DNA of 64,000 nt from Petaurus breviceps papuanus (Eukaryota; Chordata; Mammalia; Diprotodontia; Petauridae), in the NCBI GenBank assembly GCA_028583685.1, contig JAMXIF010001119.1, positions 619,277 through 683,276 on the forward strand, written 5' to 3'. Within the stretch, counting starts at the first letter, position 1. Every line of letters begins with the position of its first letter. Made by a program: the position numbers and the translations under genes. Shown piece by piece: positions 54,882 to 64,000 of this stretch. A model generated the notes under the pieces. The model worked only from the letters and a program-made list of their open reading frames with translations, was not told where the DNA came from and did no database searches.

Positions 54882-55588
54882 TAAATCTCTTTTGGGGCAG
54901 AGTCAAGATGGCAGAGTAGAAACAGCACCTCCGCCTGGCTCTAGCTTCTGCCTCCCCCAATTCATGTAAAAGGGGACTCTGAACAAATTTTGTAGCTGCA
55001 GAACCCACAAAATGACACAGAGAAGCTAACCTCCCGCTGAGGACAGCCCGGCAGGACAGCAGGAATCGGCTAGCACAGCGCTCTAAGAGCTGAGCCCAGG
55101 CCCTCGAGAGTGTTTTAGCCCCAGGGCGGGCCTGAGCAGCCCCCAGATGGAGGGATTCCAGATCACCAGCAGCTGTGGCCTTTTCCAGAATTATCAACAC
55201 ACAGATGTGAAGGATAAAGAGAGAGGTCAGTGCAGTTTGGACTTTGGGACCCAGTAAATGGGAGTGTGTAGCTTTTGCCCCCGGGGTGAGAAGCTGCTGA
55301 GACCATGTGGCAGCTTCAGCTCCTGGCCTGCAGAGTGTAGGGCGACCAAGCACCAGTCTGAGGGGTAATCACTCTTGCTTTAACCTTCTTGGATATGGAT
55401 TGCAGTCTAGGGTAGAGGTCCTGGGGTGTGTGTCCAGCTTGCCAGAGTGTGTGGAGACCTCAGAGAGGGCATCCATCTAATACCTCTGGAAGCTGAGAAA
55501 ACCCCAGCATTTGGGACAAAAGCTCCCATCTGGTGGCAGAGTCCTACTGTGGCAAAAAAGCCCAAAAGTCAAGTAATTGAGTGGTAAC

Positions 55589-56650
55589 ATGACCAGACAA
55601 AGGAAACAAAGCAAACAGAAGATTCCAACATTAGATTCCTATTTTGGAGACAAAAGGATCAAAGCATGGAACAGGAGGAAGACAGTGAAGTCAGATCTCC
55701 TGCACCAAAAGCTTCAAAGGAAAATACGAGCTGGTTACAGGCCATACAGACTTTAAGAAGCAGATAAGAGATGTGGAGGAAAAATTGGGAAATGAAAACT
55801 TTATGAGAAATGAGAATGATGCAAGAAAATTATAACTGAGAGTCAACAGTCTGACTGAGGAAAATCACACTCTAAAAATAGACTAACTCAAATGGCAAAA
55901 GAGGCTCAAAAAGGCAATGAGGAGAAGAATGCCTTAAAAAGTCGAATTTGCCAGATGGAAAAAGAATCTCAAAAGCTCACTGAGGAGAATCATTCCTTCA
56001 GAATTAGATTGGAGCAAATGGAAGCTAATGACTTTATTAGAAATCAAGATGCTGTTAAATAGATCCAAACATATGAAAGAATAGAAGGCAATGTGGAATA
56101 CCTCATGGGAAAACCCACTGACCTGTAAAATAGATCCAGGAGAGATAATTTAAAAATTATTAGACTATCTGAAAGCCATGATCAAAGTAAGAACCTAGAA
56201 ATAATTCTCCAGGAAGTTCTCAAAGAAAACTGCCCTGATGTTTTAGAGCCAGAGGACAAAATAGAGGTTGAAAGAATCCACCAATCACCTCCTGAAAAAG
56301 ATCCCCAAAAGAAAACTCCTAGGAATATTATAGCCAGGTTCTGGAATTCCCAGATTAAGGAGAGAATATTACAAGCAGCCAGGAAGAAACAATTTGAATA
56401 TTGTGGAAACACAATCAGGATAACACAGGATCTAGCAGTTTCTACACTGAGGGATTGAAAGGTTTGGAATGTGATATTCCAGAGGTCAAAGGAGCTGGGA
56501 TTAAAACCAAGAATCACCTACCCAGAAAAACTGAGTATCATGAAAATATGGTCATTCAGTGGAATAGAGGATTTTCAAGTATTCTTGCTGAAAAAACAAG
56601 AGTTGAATAGAAAATTTGACATTCAGATACAAGAAGCAAGAGAAGCATGA
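55589..56650 (+). pseudogene. HAL1/L1 ORF1 (RNA-binding chaperone), decayed
   Basis: ORF1p is the trimeric nucleic-acid chaperone of the L1 ribonucleoprotein. Translation gives, in order: an N-terminal basic segment (MTRQRKQSKQK); a heptad-rich coiled coil (CQMEKESQKLTEEN…RLEQMEAN); RRM-like RRDNLKIIRLSE; and a C-terminal domain with TPRNIIARFWNSQIKERIL, ITQDLAVSTLRD and PRITYPEKLSI, all parallel to human L1 ORF1p. Stops, the first about 57 codons in, and frame changes break it; it is inactive. Confidence 0.88.
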
Positions 56651-56775
56651 GAAGCTAAACAGGGAAAAGAAATCATAAGGAACTTATCAAAGTTGAACTG
56701 TTAACATTCCTACATGGTAAAACAATAATTGTAAATGATGAAACTTTTCTCAGTATGAAAATAGTTGAAGGGAAT

Positions 56776-56882
56776 ATATATATATATATATGTATATATA
56801 TACACATATATGAGGGTATATGGGCATATGAATACATATGTGAATGTATGTATATATGTTTACAGGTATACATAGATAGAGG
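56776..56882. repeat. TA/TATG microsatellite in HAL1 3' region
   Basis: (TA)n followed by mixed catatg and tgtatg units, within the region just after ORF1 where this L1 lineage has a TA-rich tract. Confidence 0.92.
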
Positions 56883-57749
56883 GCACAGGACCAATTTAAT
56901 GGGAAGGGATGATACTTAAAGGGTGAAATTAAGAGGTGAGAGAGGAATATGATGAGAGGAGATGGGGAGAGACAGAATGGGGTAAACTATCTCATATATA
57001 GAAGAGGCAAGGGAAAATGCTTACAATGGAGGGGAAGAATAGGAAGGCAAAAGGGAGTGGGTCAACCTTATTCTCATTGAATTTGGCTTCAGGAGGGAAT
57101 GAAATACACATTAAATAGGATATCTCACCCTACAGGAGTATAGGAGAGAAGGGGATGAGCAGGGGGATGATGGAAGGGAGGGCAGGCTGGGGGGGAGGGA
57201 AGTTGGAAGCATCCACTTTTGAAAAGGGATGGGATCAAAGCAGAGAATAGAACAAATTGGAGGTGGGATAAGAGGGAGGAAAACATAGTCAGTCTTTTAC
57301 AATGTATCTACCACATTAATGTTTTGCATTAGCTACACATCTACAACCTATACTGAACTGCTTTTCTTCCCAGTAAGGGTGGGTGACAAGGGAGCCAGGG
57401 AATGAATCTGGAATTCAAAGTTTTAAAATCAAATGTTTAAATATATATACGTACACACACACTATTATTAATACTATTTTACATGTAATTGGGAAATAAG
57501 ATATGCAGGCACTGGGGCATAGAGATCCACCATGCCCTACTGGAAATGTCGAAAGGGGTATGAAAGAAAGTATGGAAGAGAGCAGATTGGAGGAGGGGAT
57601 ATCCTGTGGGACTGCTATTTTGGGGAGGTGGGTAGGGGAAAAACAGGCAGAAAATTTGTAACTCAAAAATGGCGGAAATGAATGATATAAATCAGAAGTT
57701 AATAAAGCATTTGAAAAATGAAAAAAAAAGCCATAAATCTTTTTTTTCC

Positions 57750-58745
57750 TTCCTAGTCATCCTTGTTCTTTCGCTACCTTCTTTCCTCTTTATGTAGTAC
57801 TGTTCTAATGCGAAAACTTTCTATTTCTCACAGGAATGCTACCTTGCTGTCACTGTACTTATTCTCAGGAGGGTTCCATGGATCCTTCTTCTTATGGACT
57901 TTGTTGTTTGCTCTGGCCAACAATTCCCTGCTATTTGACTCTCTCCTACAGGAGACGGCACCAGTTCTTATACACCTGGACTTAGGAGAGATTTTACTGG
58001 ATTCCAGACTAACAGAGGTACAGCAAATTCATTCCTTAGGAAGTAGGATGTTTCTGGTTGAATTTTGAATGTTATGGATTTTGTGTTCAAATTTTGGGTC
58101 AAAAATTTTGCATTGAAAATTGTGAATTTTGAGTCATTTTACAAACCCCCACCAAGTATGCAAAACATTTCTACAGGTTTACTTTGAAACTACTCTTTCC
58201 AGATGCCTCCTACTCCATGTCAGTTCAGAGTGAATTCATAATATGTTATCTCCCCAGACTCCAAGAGTTCAAGGGATGTTCCTCCTGTTTGTGCCTCACA
58301 AAGTAAGTCCTCAAGTTTGGAGAGGCTTTCTTTTTTTAAAATAGGACTTTCTGTCCTCTCTGTTCCTCTAGGGCAGTTGAAATAGGCAATGATTACCACA
58401 GGCCATTTTTCAAAGGAGAGAAGGGCAGAGTCAGTGGCTTTGTGCTTTAGAAGAAGGGCAACACTCAACTGCTTTATTAATCATTTTCCATCCTTCTTCA
58501 TCCTGATAGTTGGGGAGGGGAGGAAAGGGAAGGAAATCAGACTGATAATTACTGAGCTTAACTTGAAATGGTTAAATTCTACCAGTGTAGATAGAGGAAA
58601 CAGAAACACACCAGGGAAAATGAGGGTTTACAAATGAGTAAATTACGGATTTTTTAAATCAAACATAAACAACCTTTATAAATGATATTCCAGTATATAT
58701 CAAGTTGCTGTAAGGGCCCTGGGTAAAACTATGAAGCAGGAAAAG
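57750..58745. other. Unassigned sequence
   Basis: About 1 kb. Open frames at 57763-58068 (+), 58220-58468 (-) and 58389-58637 (+) have no domain or repeat match that I know. I see no splice or promoter context to support any as a gene. Confidence 0.4.
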
Positions 58746-58746
58746 C

Positions 58747-58748
<2 letters not shown>

Positions 58749-58793
<45 letters not shown>
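58749..58793. repeat. (TAA)n microsatellite
   Basis: About 15 near-perfect AAT units at the tail of the neighbouring antisense MIR. Confidence 0.97.
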
Positions 58794-58796
<3 letters not shown>

Positions 58797-59105
58797 TTTT
58801 GTAACACTTCAAGATTTGCAAAGTGCTTTATAAATATTATCTCATTTTCATTCTTAACATATAGACTTAAAAATACCTACTTGTATACCTGGCACTGTGA
58901 TTAGTACTTTACAATTATTATCTCATTTGTTCCTCACAAGAACCCTGAGATTATTATCCCCATTTTGCAGATGAGGAAATTGAGGCAGTAGAAGTTAAGT
59001 GACTTGTCCAGGATCACACAGCTAGTAAGTGTTTGAGGCCAGATTTGAATTCAGATTTTCTTGACTCTAGGTCAGGCTCTTTATTCATTGTACCACCTAA
59101 CTAGT
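58794..59105 (-). repeat. MIR/THER1 SINE with marsupial head, minus strand
   Basis: 'gatttgcaaagtgctttataaatattatctc', 'cattttgcagatgaggaaattgagg', 'gtgacttgtccaggatcacacagctagtaag' and the reversed head 'ttgtaccacctaactagttgcc'. Bases 58840-58920 repeat the tail-type block once more. Confidence 0.88.
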
Positions 59106-59758
59106 TGCCTATTTGTTGCCTCTCATTCCCTTTCTGAACCCTTTTCTCACCTCTTTCTTCATGTTCATTGCCCGCCACATGCCACCTCCCAGACCCCCAA
59201 TGATCTCCTGCTTTTTAAATTCTTCCATCTCACCCTGGCCTGCTTTATAATAAACACCTTCTAAAATATTCACACCCTTTTCCTTTATTCAATAAAAGTT
59301 CCTCTTCCCTGAGTGCAGGGTGATCTCAGACAGTTATTGGTTTGTTTAAGATTATTCACATGAAGGTTTGACTAAGAATTGACCCAGGTAGGGAATGATT
59401 TCATTTTTTTAAAAGAAACTTCTACATCCTCAGACATCTCTAATTGGGAGAAAGTAAAACAGAGACATTTTCAAGCAGGGGCCCTCCCAGCACTGCTTGT
59501 CTACCTACACCCACCAGATTACTGCTCCTCTATTATAATAGTCTATCATGGTGTAAAATGACTTAAGTCAGCCCTGTAGCTACAGACTATCCATCTCCAT
59601 CCTCCTCCTCACCATTTTAAGCAAGCAGTTCTGCACCTTACCAGGCCTAGAAATATAAAGAATAATTTGTGAGCAAAAGCTTGGCTTGAAATAGATTTCA
59701 AATATCTAAAATTGCAAATATACAAAATTCCTCAAATTTAGAAGTGTCATACACACAG

Positions 59759-59760
<2 letters not shown>
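59106..59760. other. Unassigned sequence
   Basis: About 0.65 kb, pyrimidine-rich at 59110-59260 (possible worn L2). No gene. Confidence 0.45.

Positions 59761-59764
<4 letters not shown>

Positions 59765-59833
<69 letters not shown>
59765..59833. repeat. (AG)n microsatellite
   Basis: About 34 uninterrupted AG units, preceded by a short AC stretch. Confidence 0.98.
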
Positions 59834-59836
<3 letters not shown>

Positions 59837-60570
59837 TGTCACTTAGGTGAAGGTGAGGTATCAAGATAAAAACTTTAGTCAGTCTTCCAGATGCTAGGGC
59901 TATGTGTCTTTAGCAGCAAAATGTTCCCAAATATCCAGATATGTGTTATGTGTAGATGCAAGTGTTTGACTTTTCTGACCTTCATTCTTTCTCAATTTTT
60001 CCTTCTCTCCCTGACATCCTGCTCCACAAAAGTGGGGAAGCTTGGACTCTCATTCATCTTACCAACGACATTGTCCTACTTACTTTAGAAATTCTGAAAA
60101 TAACTTATCAAAGAGCAGTTATACTAGCTTAATTATGGAACGCCACAAAGAAAAACGGCAATTGTTGCCAAAACTGATTAGAGAATGTTAAATGCATTTG
60201 TTGCCAGACCAGCAAGGGGTCTGGACTTCTAAAACCAAAGATAAGGGATCCTGAAAGGAAATTGCTGCTAGTAGTAGCCCCAGTCACCCCTTCCCCCATC
60301 ACTATGTTAGATTAAGTGACTTGTCCACTTTCAAAGCCAAGTGGCGTGGTTGGCTGAGGCAGTGGGGTTCTGTCCTCTCTTAGCTCCCTCCCTGGCATTA
60401 TTTTAGGGTTTGCAACCGAATTCAGGCCTGAAAGAAACAAGTGGAGCTAGACAAGCCATGATCATGGAACAATCTGCACCCAAATTTCATAGCATCACAA
60501 TTCTTTCTTTGAAAGATTAAGGGAAAAGCTTTTAAGAGGTCTATGCAAAACCATAATGACAAGGCAGATG
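59834..60570. other. Unassigned; unique block at 60110-60260
   Basis: Bases 60110-60260 keep CpGs ('ggaacgccac', 'aaaacggcaa') and contain 'gcaattgttgcc' and 'gcatttgttgcc'; no repeat signature. The rest shows nothing. Confidence 0.35.
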
Positions 60571-60571
60571 G

Positions 60572-60740
60572 CTCTTACTGGATGTATGGCCTTGGACAAG
60601 TCAATTAACTTCTCTGTGGCTCAGTTTCCTTCTCTGAAAAGGAAGTGGTAGTGGTGGGGAGGTAATGGAGTCTGGTTTGTTGATCTTCTAAGTTATGATT
60701 ATGATTCAGCACTTACAAAACTCTTTCTGTTCTGTTGTGG
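60572..60740 (+). repeat. MIR3 SINE fragment
   Basis: 'tggatgtatggccttggacaagtcaattaacttctctgtggctcag' and a worn tail 'gttgatcttctaagttatgat'. Confidence 0.7.
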
Positions 60741-60837
60741 CAGAGGTGAAGGAGTACTTGCTTTAGAATCAAGAAAGAGGGAATTTTTCTTTGCTGTTTG
60801 TTTCAGCTGGATCCCACTATGCTTTCTAGTCCTATAT

Positions 60838-61010
60838 AATAATAATGATAATAATGTTTTGAGGTTAGCAAAGCATTTTACAAATATCTCATTTTATCCT
60901 AACAACAACCCTAGGACTTTGATTAATCCCATTTTACAGCTGGGGAAACTGAGGGATACAACAATTAAATGATTTACCCAAAGTCACAAAGCCTTTAAGT
61001 CTCTGAGTTC
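60838..61010 (-). repeat. MIR SINE, minus strand
   Basis: 'aataataatgataataatg', 'gcaaagcattttacaaatatctc', 'ccattttacagctggggaaactgagg' and 'cccaaagtcacaaagcc'. Confidence 0.85.
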
Positions 61011-61026
61011 AGGGTGGGTGGTACTA

Positions 61027-61130
61027 GAGCGGGCAGCAGCTAGGTCATATAGGGAATATAACATTGGACTTGAAATTGGGAATGAATTAAAATCTAGCTT
61101 CAGACACTTAACTGCGTGATCCCGGGCACT
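61027..61130 (+). repeat. Truncated tRNA-headed SINE
   Basis: 'cagcagctaggtcatatagggaatataac' and 'ctagcttcagacacttaactgcgtgatcccgggc'; head and core only. Confidence 0.6.
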
Positions 61131-61425
61131 CAGAGATGCAAACACAAATAAAACACAAAGTAATAAGTAATTTCAAGAGGTAGAGAATATTAGCAAAATT
61201 GAGAGAATCTGGAACAGTATCATGAAGGAAATAACACATAATTAGTATTTTGAAGACTCTAGGGATTCAGCCAGGAAGAGATAAGAAGGGAGTTTGGGAA
61301 ACCACCTACGCAAAGGCACAGAGAGACAAAATGTCATGAACATACAACAGCTAACATGCAGGCTTAGCCAGAGGAAGGATTTTGTGGAAGGAATAGTATG
61401 CATTAAAACTGGAAATCCAGTAGTG
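61131..61425 (-). repeat. L2 LINE fragment, minus strand
   Basis: 'caaaggcacagagagacaaaatg', then 'aatagtatgcattaaaactgg' follow antisense L2 order. Diverged. Confidence 0.5.
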
Positions 61426-61885
61426 GTAGTAGCAGCTTCAGGAGCCCTCAACCCCGACAGATTAAGGAGGCTGGACAACTGGTCAGAAAAAAAAAAATTA
61501 CAAAGGACCCTTTGTTGGCACTGGGCATAACTGGCAACACTTTTGCCCCTACACAGTTATAGGTCTCAGTTGCAGGGTAGAGCGGAGTGCTGGGGATTGG
61601 CCACAAAGGAGCAAGAACATTGGTCACGGTTTCAAAGCAAGGAGGAATAGAGGGCTTTGTGGCTGGGAGGGAGCAGGGGTCTTTTCTGTGTAAAGACCAG
61701 AATGCAGACCACAAGAGGAGTGACCATAGTTCCCACTACCATGGAAGCACCAAAATTTTGTGGACCCCCAGTACTAGTTCTGAAAACAGAAGCACAAAAA
61801 AGCCTTAGGATGGTCCCTCCCCACTCCCAGGTGAGCAGAGTCAAACTTAAATATAAAATTCAAAGTGAAGAAACAGACTGAAGAA

Positions 61886-62415
61886 ATGAGGAAACAACAA
61901 CCAAAAAAGCACTTGACTACAGAAAACTACTATAGTGGTATAGTGGCAGAGAAGACCAAGACATAATCTCAGAAGAAGTCAATGTGAAAGAACTACAAAA
62001 AAAACCTTAAAGAAAAATGCTAATTGAACTGAAATTCAATAAGAATTCTTGGAAGAGTAAAAGAAAGCAATAAGAGTGCAACAGGAAAAATTGGGAAAAA
62101 GAAATGAGTATGATTCAGGAAAATTATGAAAAGATAATTCTCAGTTTGGTAAAAGAGACACAAAAAATAGTGAAGAAAATAACTCCTTAAAAAAGCAAAA
62201 TTGGCCAAATGGAAAAGGAGGTATGAAATCTCACTGAAGAAAACAATTTCCTAAAAATTAGAATTTGGCAACTAGAAGCCAATGACTCCATGAGATATTG
62301 AGACACTATAAGACAAAGTCAAAATAATGAAAAAAGGGGCGGCTAGGTGGCGCAGTGAGTAGAGTGCTGGCCCTGGAGTCAGGGGAATCTGAGTTTGGAT
62401 CTGGCCTCAGACACT

Positions 62416-62452
<37 letters not shown>

Positions 62453-63050
62453 AACAAAAAACCTAGCCACGTGACCTTGGGCAACTTACTTAAACCCAAT
62501 TGCCCTCCAAAAAGCAAAATAAATAAATAATGAAAAAAGATAAAAATGTTAACTATCTCATGGGAAAAATAACTTATGTGGAAAATAGATCAAGAAGAGA
62601 TAATTTATTGGGCTATTTGAAAGCATGATCAAAGAAAAAGTCTCATAATATTTTTAAAAATTATCAAGGAAAACTGCCCCAATATCTTATATTCAGAAGG
62701 CGGAATAGAAATTGAAAGAATCCACTGATTGCCTCCTGAAAGAGATCCCAAAATGAAAATTCCCAAGAATATCATAGCCAAATTCCAGAGCTCCCAAGTC
62801 AAGGAGAAAATTTTGTAGGCAGCCCAAAAGAAGCAATTCAAATATCATGGGGCTACAGTCAGGATCACATAAGATTTAGAGACTTCCATGTCAAATTGGA
62901 ATATGACATTCTAAAAGACAAAGGAGCCAGGCATAACCTACCCAGCAAAACTGAGTGTAACCCTTTGGGAAGGGAGTTAAGGAAGGAACAGATATTTAGT
63001 AAAGTGGAGGACTTCCAAGCATTCCTGATAAAAAAAGACTAGAAATGAAA
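61886..63050 (+). pseudogene. L1 ORF1, decayed and split by a SINE
   Basis: Same order as the HAL1 ORF1 at 55.6 kb. A coiled-coil part (about 62060-62330) is followed, after the SINE, by text homologous to the RRM and C-terminal domain: 'gaaagaatccactgattgcctcctgaaag', 'agaatatcatagccaaattcc', 'gcccaaaagaagcaattc' and 'aacctacccagcaaaactgag'. Multiple stops. The start codon is a guess (first ATG in the region). Confidence 0.8.
62336..62525 (+). repeat. Poly-A SINE inside L1 ORF1, with perfect TSD
   Basis: Head 'ggggcggctaggtggcgcag', then the usual 'cttaacac' has grown to a 28-base (AC)n at about 62417-62447, followed by 'ccacgtgaccttgggcaac' and an A-rich tail. A perfect 13-base TSD aataatgaaaaaa flanks it (62323-62335 and 62526-62538). 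It is younger than the L1 it interrupts. Confidence 0.97.
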
Positions 63051-63664
63051 ATCTGACATTCAAACATAAGACTCAAGTTAATTATATTTTTAAAAAAAAT
63101 TAATCATAAGAGACTCAATAGAGCTAAATTGTTTACATTCCTATAGGGGAAAATTCTTCCTGTAACTCCTAAAAATTTAATCATTATTAGGATAGTGAGA
63201 AGGAGTCTCTATAGACAGAAGCATGGTTATGAGTCAATTATGTTAGGATCATCTCTCACCCCAAAAACAGGGTGAGAAAGAGAGATGCCCTGGGAGAAGA
63301 GGCAAAGGAGAGGCAGAATAAGGAAAATGTTCTCACAAGAGGTGCATGAAGAAGAGCTTTAAAAGTGGAGGGAGAAATGGTGGGATGGTAGAGGTCCTTC
63401 AACCTCACTCTCACTGTAATTGGTTCAAAGAGGGAAGAATACACAGAAACATGCACACTCAGTTGGGTGCAGAAATATAAAAATCTATATTGCTCAAAAT
63501 GGAAATAAGAGGGGAAAGGGATAAGTGATATAGGGGAGGTGATAAAAGGAAGGGTGGATTAAGGTGATCAGTGATCAGAAGCAAAAAAGACTTTTGAGGA
63601 CAGGATGAAAAGAAAGAGAATGAAGGATAAACAGAAGCAAATAGGATGGAGGGAAATACACAGT

Positions 63665-64000
63665 TAATAATCATAACTGAACATGAATGGGATGAACACA
63701 CCCATAAAATGGAAATGTATAGCAGTATGGTTTAGAAACTAGAATCATACAACAATATGCTGTGTGCAAGAGACACATTTGAAACAGAAACACATATACA
63801 AAGTTAAAATAAAGGGCTAGCGTAGAATCTATTATGCTTCAGCTGGGGTAAAAAGAAAGGCAGGGGTAACAATCATGATCTCAGACAAGGTGAAAGAAAA
63901 AATAGACCTAATTAAAAGAGGTAACCAGGGAAACTACATTTTGTTAAGAAATGCCATACACAATGAAGTAATATCAAAAAAATTATAGCAAATTCTCCAG
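63665..64000 (+). pseudogene. L1 ORF2 endonuclease domain, N-terminal part
   Basis: ORF2p supplies the endonuclease and reverse transcriptase of L1. Translation around 63660-63975 gives LNMNGMNTPIKW, ICCVQETHLKQKH, YKVKIKG, GVTIMISDKVKEKIDLIKR and NQGNYILLRNAIHNEVIS, parallel to LNINGLNSAIKR, CCIQETHLTCRDTH, LKIKGW, GVAILVSDKT and EGHYIMVKGSIQQEE in human L1 ORF2p. The QETH motif (endonuclease metal-site Glu) is kept. At least two in-frame stops show that this copy is dead. It continues beyond the window. Confidence 0.9.

Larger units (their letters stand above)
54894..57731 (+). mobile_element. HAL1-like LINE (L1 ORF1 without ORF2), near full length
   Basis: Starts with the L1-type 'ggggcagagtcaagatggcagag' and a 0.7 kb GC-richer 5' UTR. 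ORF1 follows at about 55589-56650, then a purine-rich region, then an L1 3' UTR (57365-57731) of the same kind as at 46.8 kb, with an A-rich end. No ORF2 reverse transcriptase or endonuclease text occurs. Similar flanks (taaatctcttt at 54883-54893; taaatctttttt from 57734) look like a TSD. 2.84 kb fits the known half-L1 (HAL1) plan. Confidence 0.85.
61430..64000 (+). mobile_element. L1 LINE, 5' portion, cut by the window end
   Basis: A 5' UTR-like region (61430-61850; 'caaaggaccctttgttggcactggg', 'ggtctcagttgcagggtagag') is followed by ORF1 remains, a spacer of about 0.6 kb and the start of ORF2. The rest lies beyond the window. A poly-A SINE sits inside ORF1 at 62336-62525. The start is approximate because no 5' TSD is seen. 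Confidence 0.8.

Noticed and set aside
56776-56882. Regular short repeats considered as a CRISPR-like array
   Set aside because: Plain TA/TATG microsatellite within an L1-type element; no spacers, and the genome is mammalian.
58220-58637. Two overlapping 82-codon frames on opposite strands
   Set aside because: Protein-like composition at first sight, but neither matches a family I know and they overlap antisense; most likely chance.

Overview
The window looks like non-coding marsupial genomic DNA: AT-rich, without a recognisable host gene, and dense with interspersed repeats. The organism call rests on repeat families. Some are tRNA-headed SINEs with an RTE/BovB-like tail (…gactgaacaacaa, the marsupial MAR1 type). 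Others are L1-dependent SINEs beginning ggggtggctaggtggcgcag and ending in poly-A. There are also old MIR, MIR3 and L2 copies, RTE-type SINEs (…cagccctccctcactcaaatc…) and marsupial-style L1/HAL1. I cannot fix the species; an Australian marsupial is plausible but is inference. No coding exon, rRNA, tRNA or CRISPR array could be supported. The open frames present are short and mostly lie inside repeats or microsatellites. Repeat family names are by eye from memory of consensus sequences, and most boundaries are good to about 10-30 bases. Exact ends are given where a target-site duplication (TSD) is visible.

Layout. 1-6.6 kb: an L2 copy, a fold-back hAT-like MITE (2.1 kb), the 3' end of a class I endogenous retrovirus with its LTR (4.3-5.35 kb), and MIR3 and MAR1 SINEs. 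6.6-18 kb: L2 and MIR copies, an L1 ORF2 fragment (11.1 kb), a minus-strand SINE with a 12-base TSD (11.5 kb), and GA and AC microsatellites, one broken by an assembly gap. 18-24 kb: an inverted pair of RTE-type SINEs, an L2 split by later repeats, a long minus-strand L2 and a MAR1. 24.4-24.8 kb: a unique, CpG-retaining block that is the best candidate for conserved regulatory DNA. 26-32 kb: SINEs, L2 and several MIR3; further unique blocks follow at 28.4 and 32.0 kb. 33-37.3 kb: an L1 ORF1 remnant interrupted by a Tc1/mariner-like MITE, a partial LTR, and a cluster of poly-A SINEs. 38.5-43.5 kb: three MAR1 SINEs, a minus-strand L1 ORF2 stretch, and two more LTRs of the same broad family, one inserted into a MAR1 with a 5-base TSD and carrying an assembly gap. 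43.5-54.9 kb: unique sequence with L2, MIR, SINE and L1 3'-UTR pieces, many of them nested. 54.9-57.7 kb: a near full-length HAL1-like element (ORF1 only, no ORF2). 61.4-64.0 kb: a 5'-complete-looking L1 with ORF1, a long inter-ORF spacer and the start of the ORF2 endonuclease, cut by the window end and carrying a SINE with a perfect 13-base TSD.

No set of genes works together here. The biology is a layered record of transposition: old L2/MIR, then MAR1/RTE SINEs and L1/HAL1, then LTRs, MITEs and poly-A SINEs. A few unique blocks between them may be regulatory. I did not find a new biological system.
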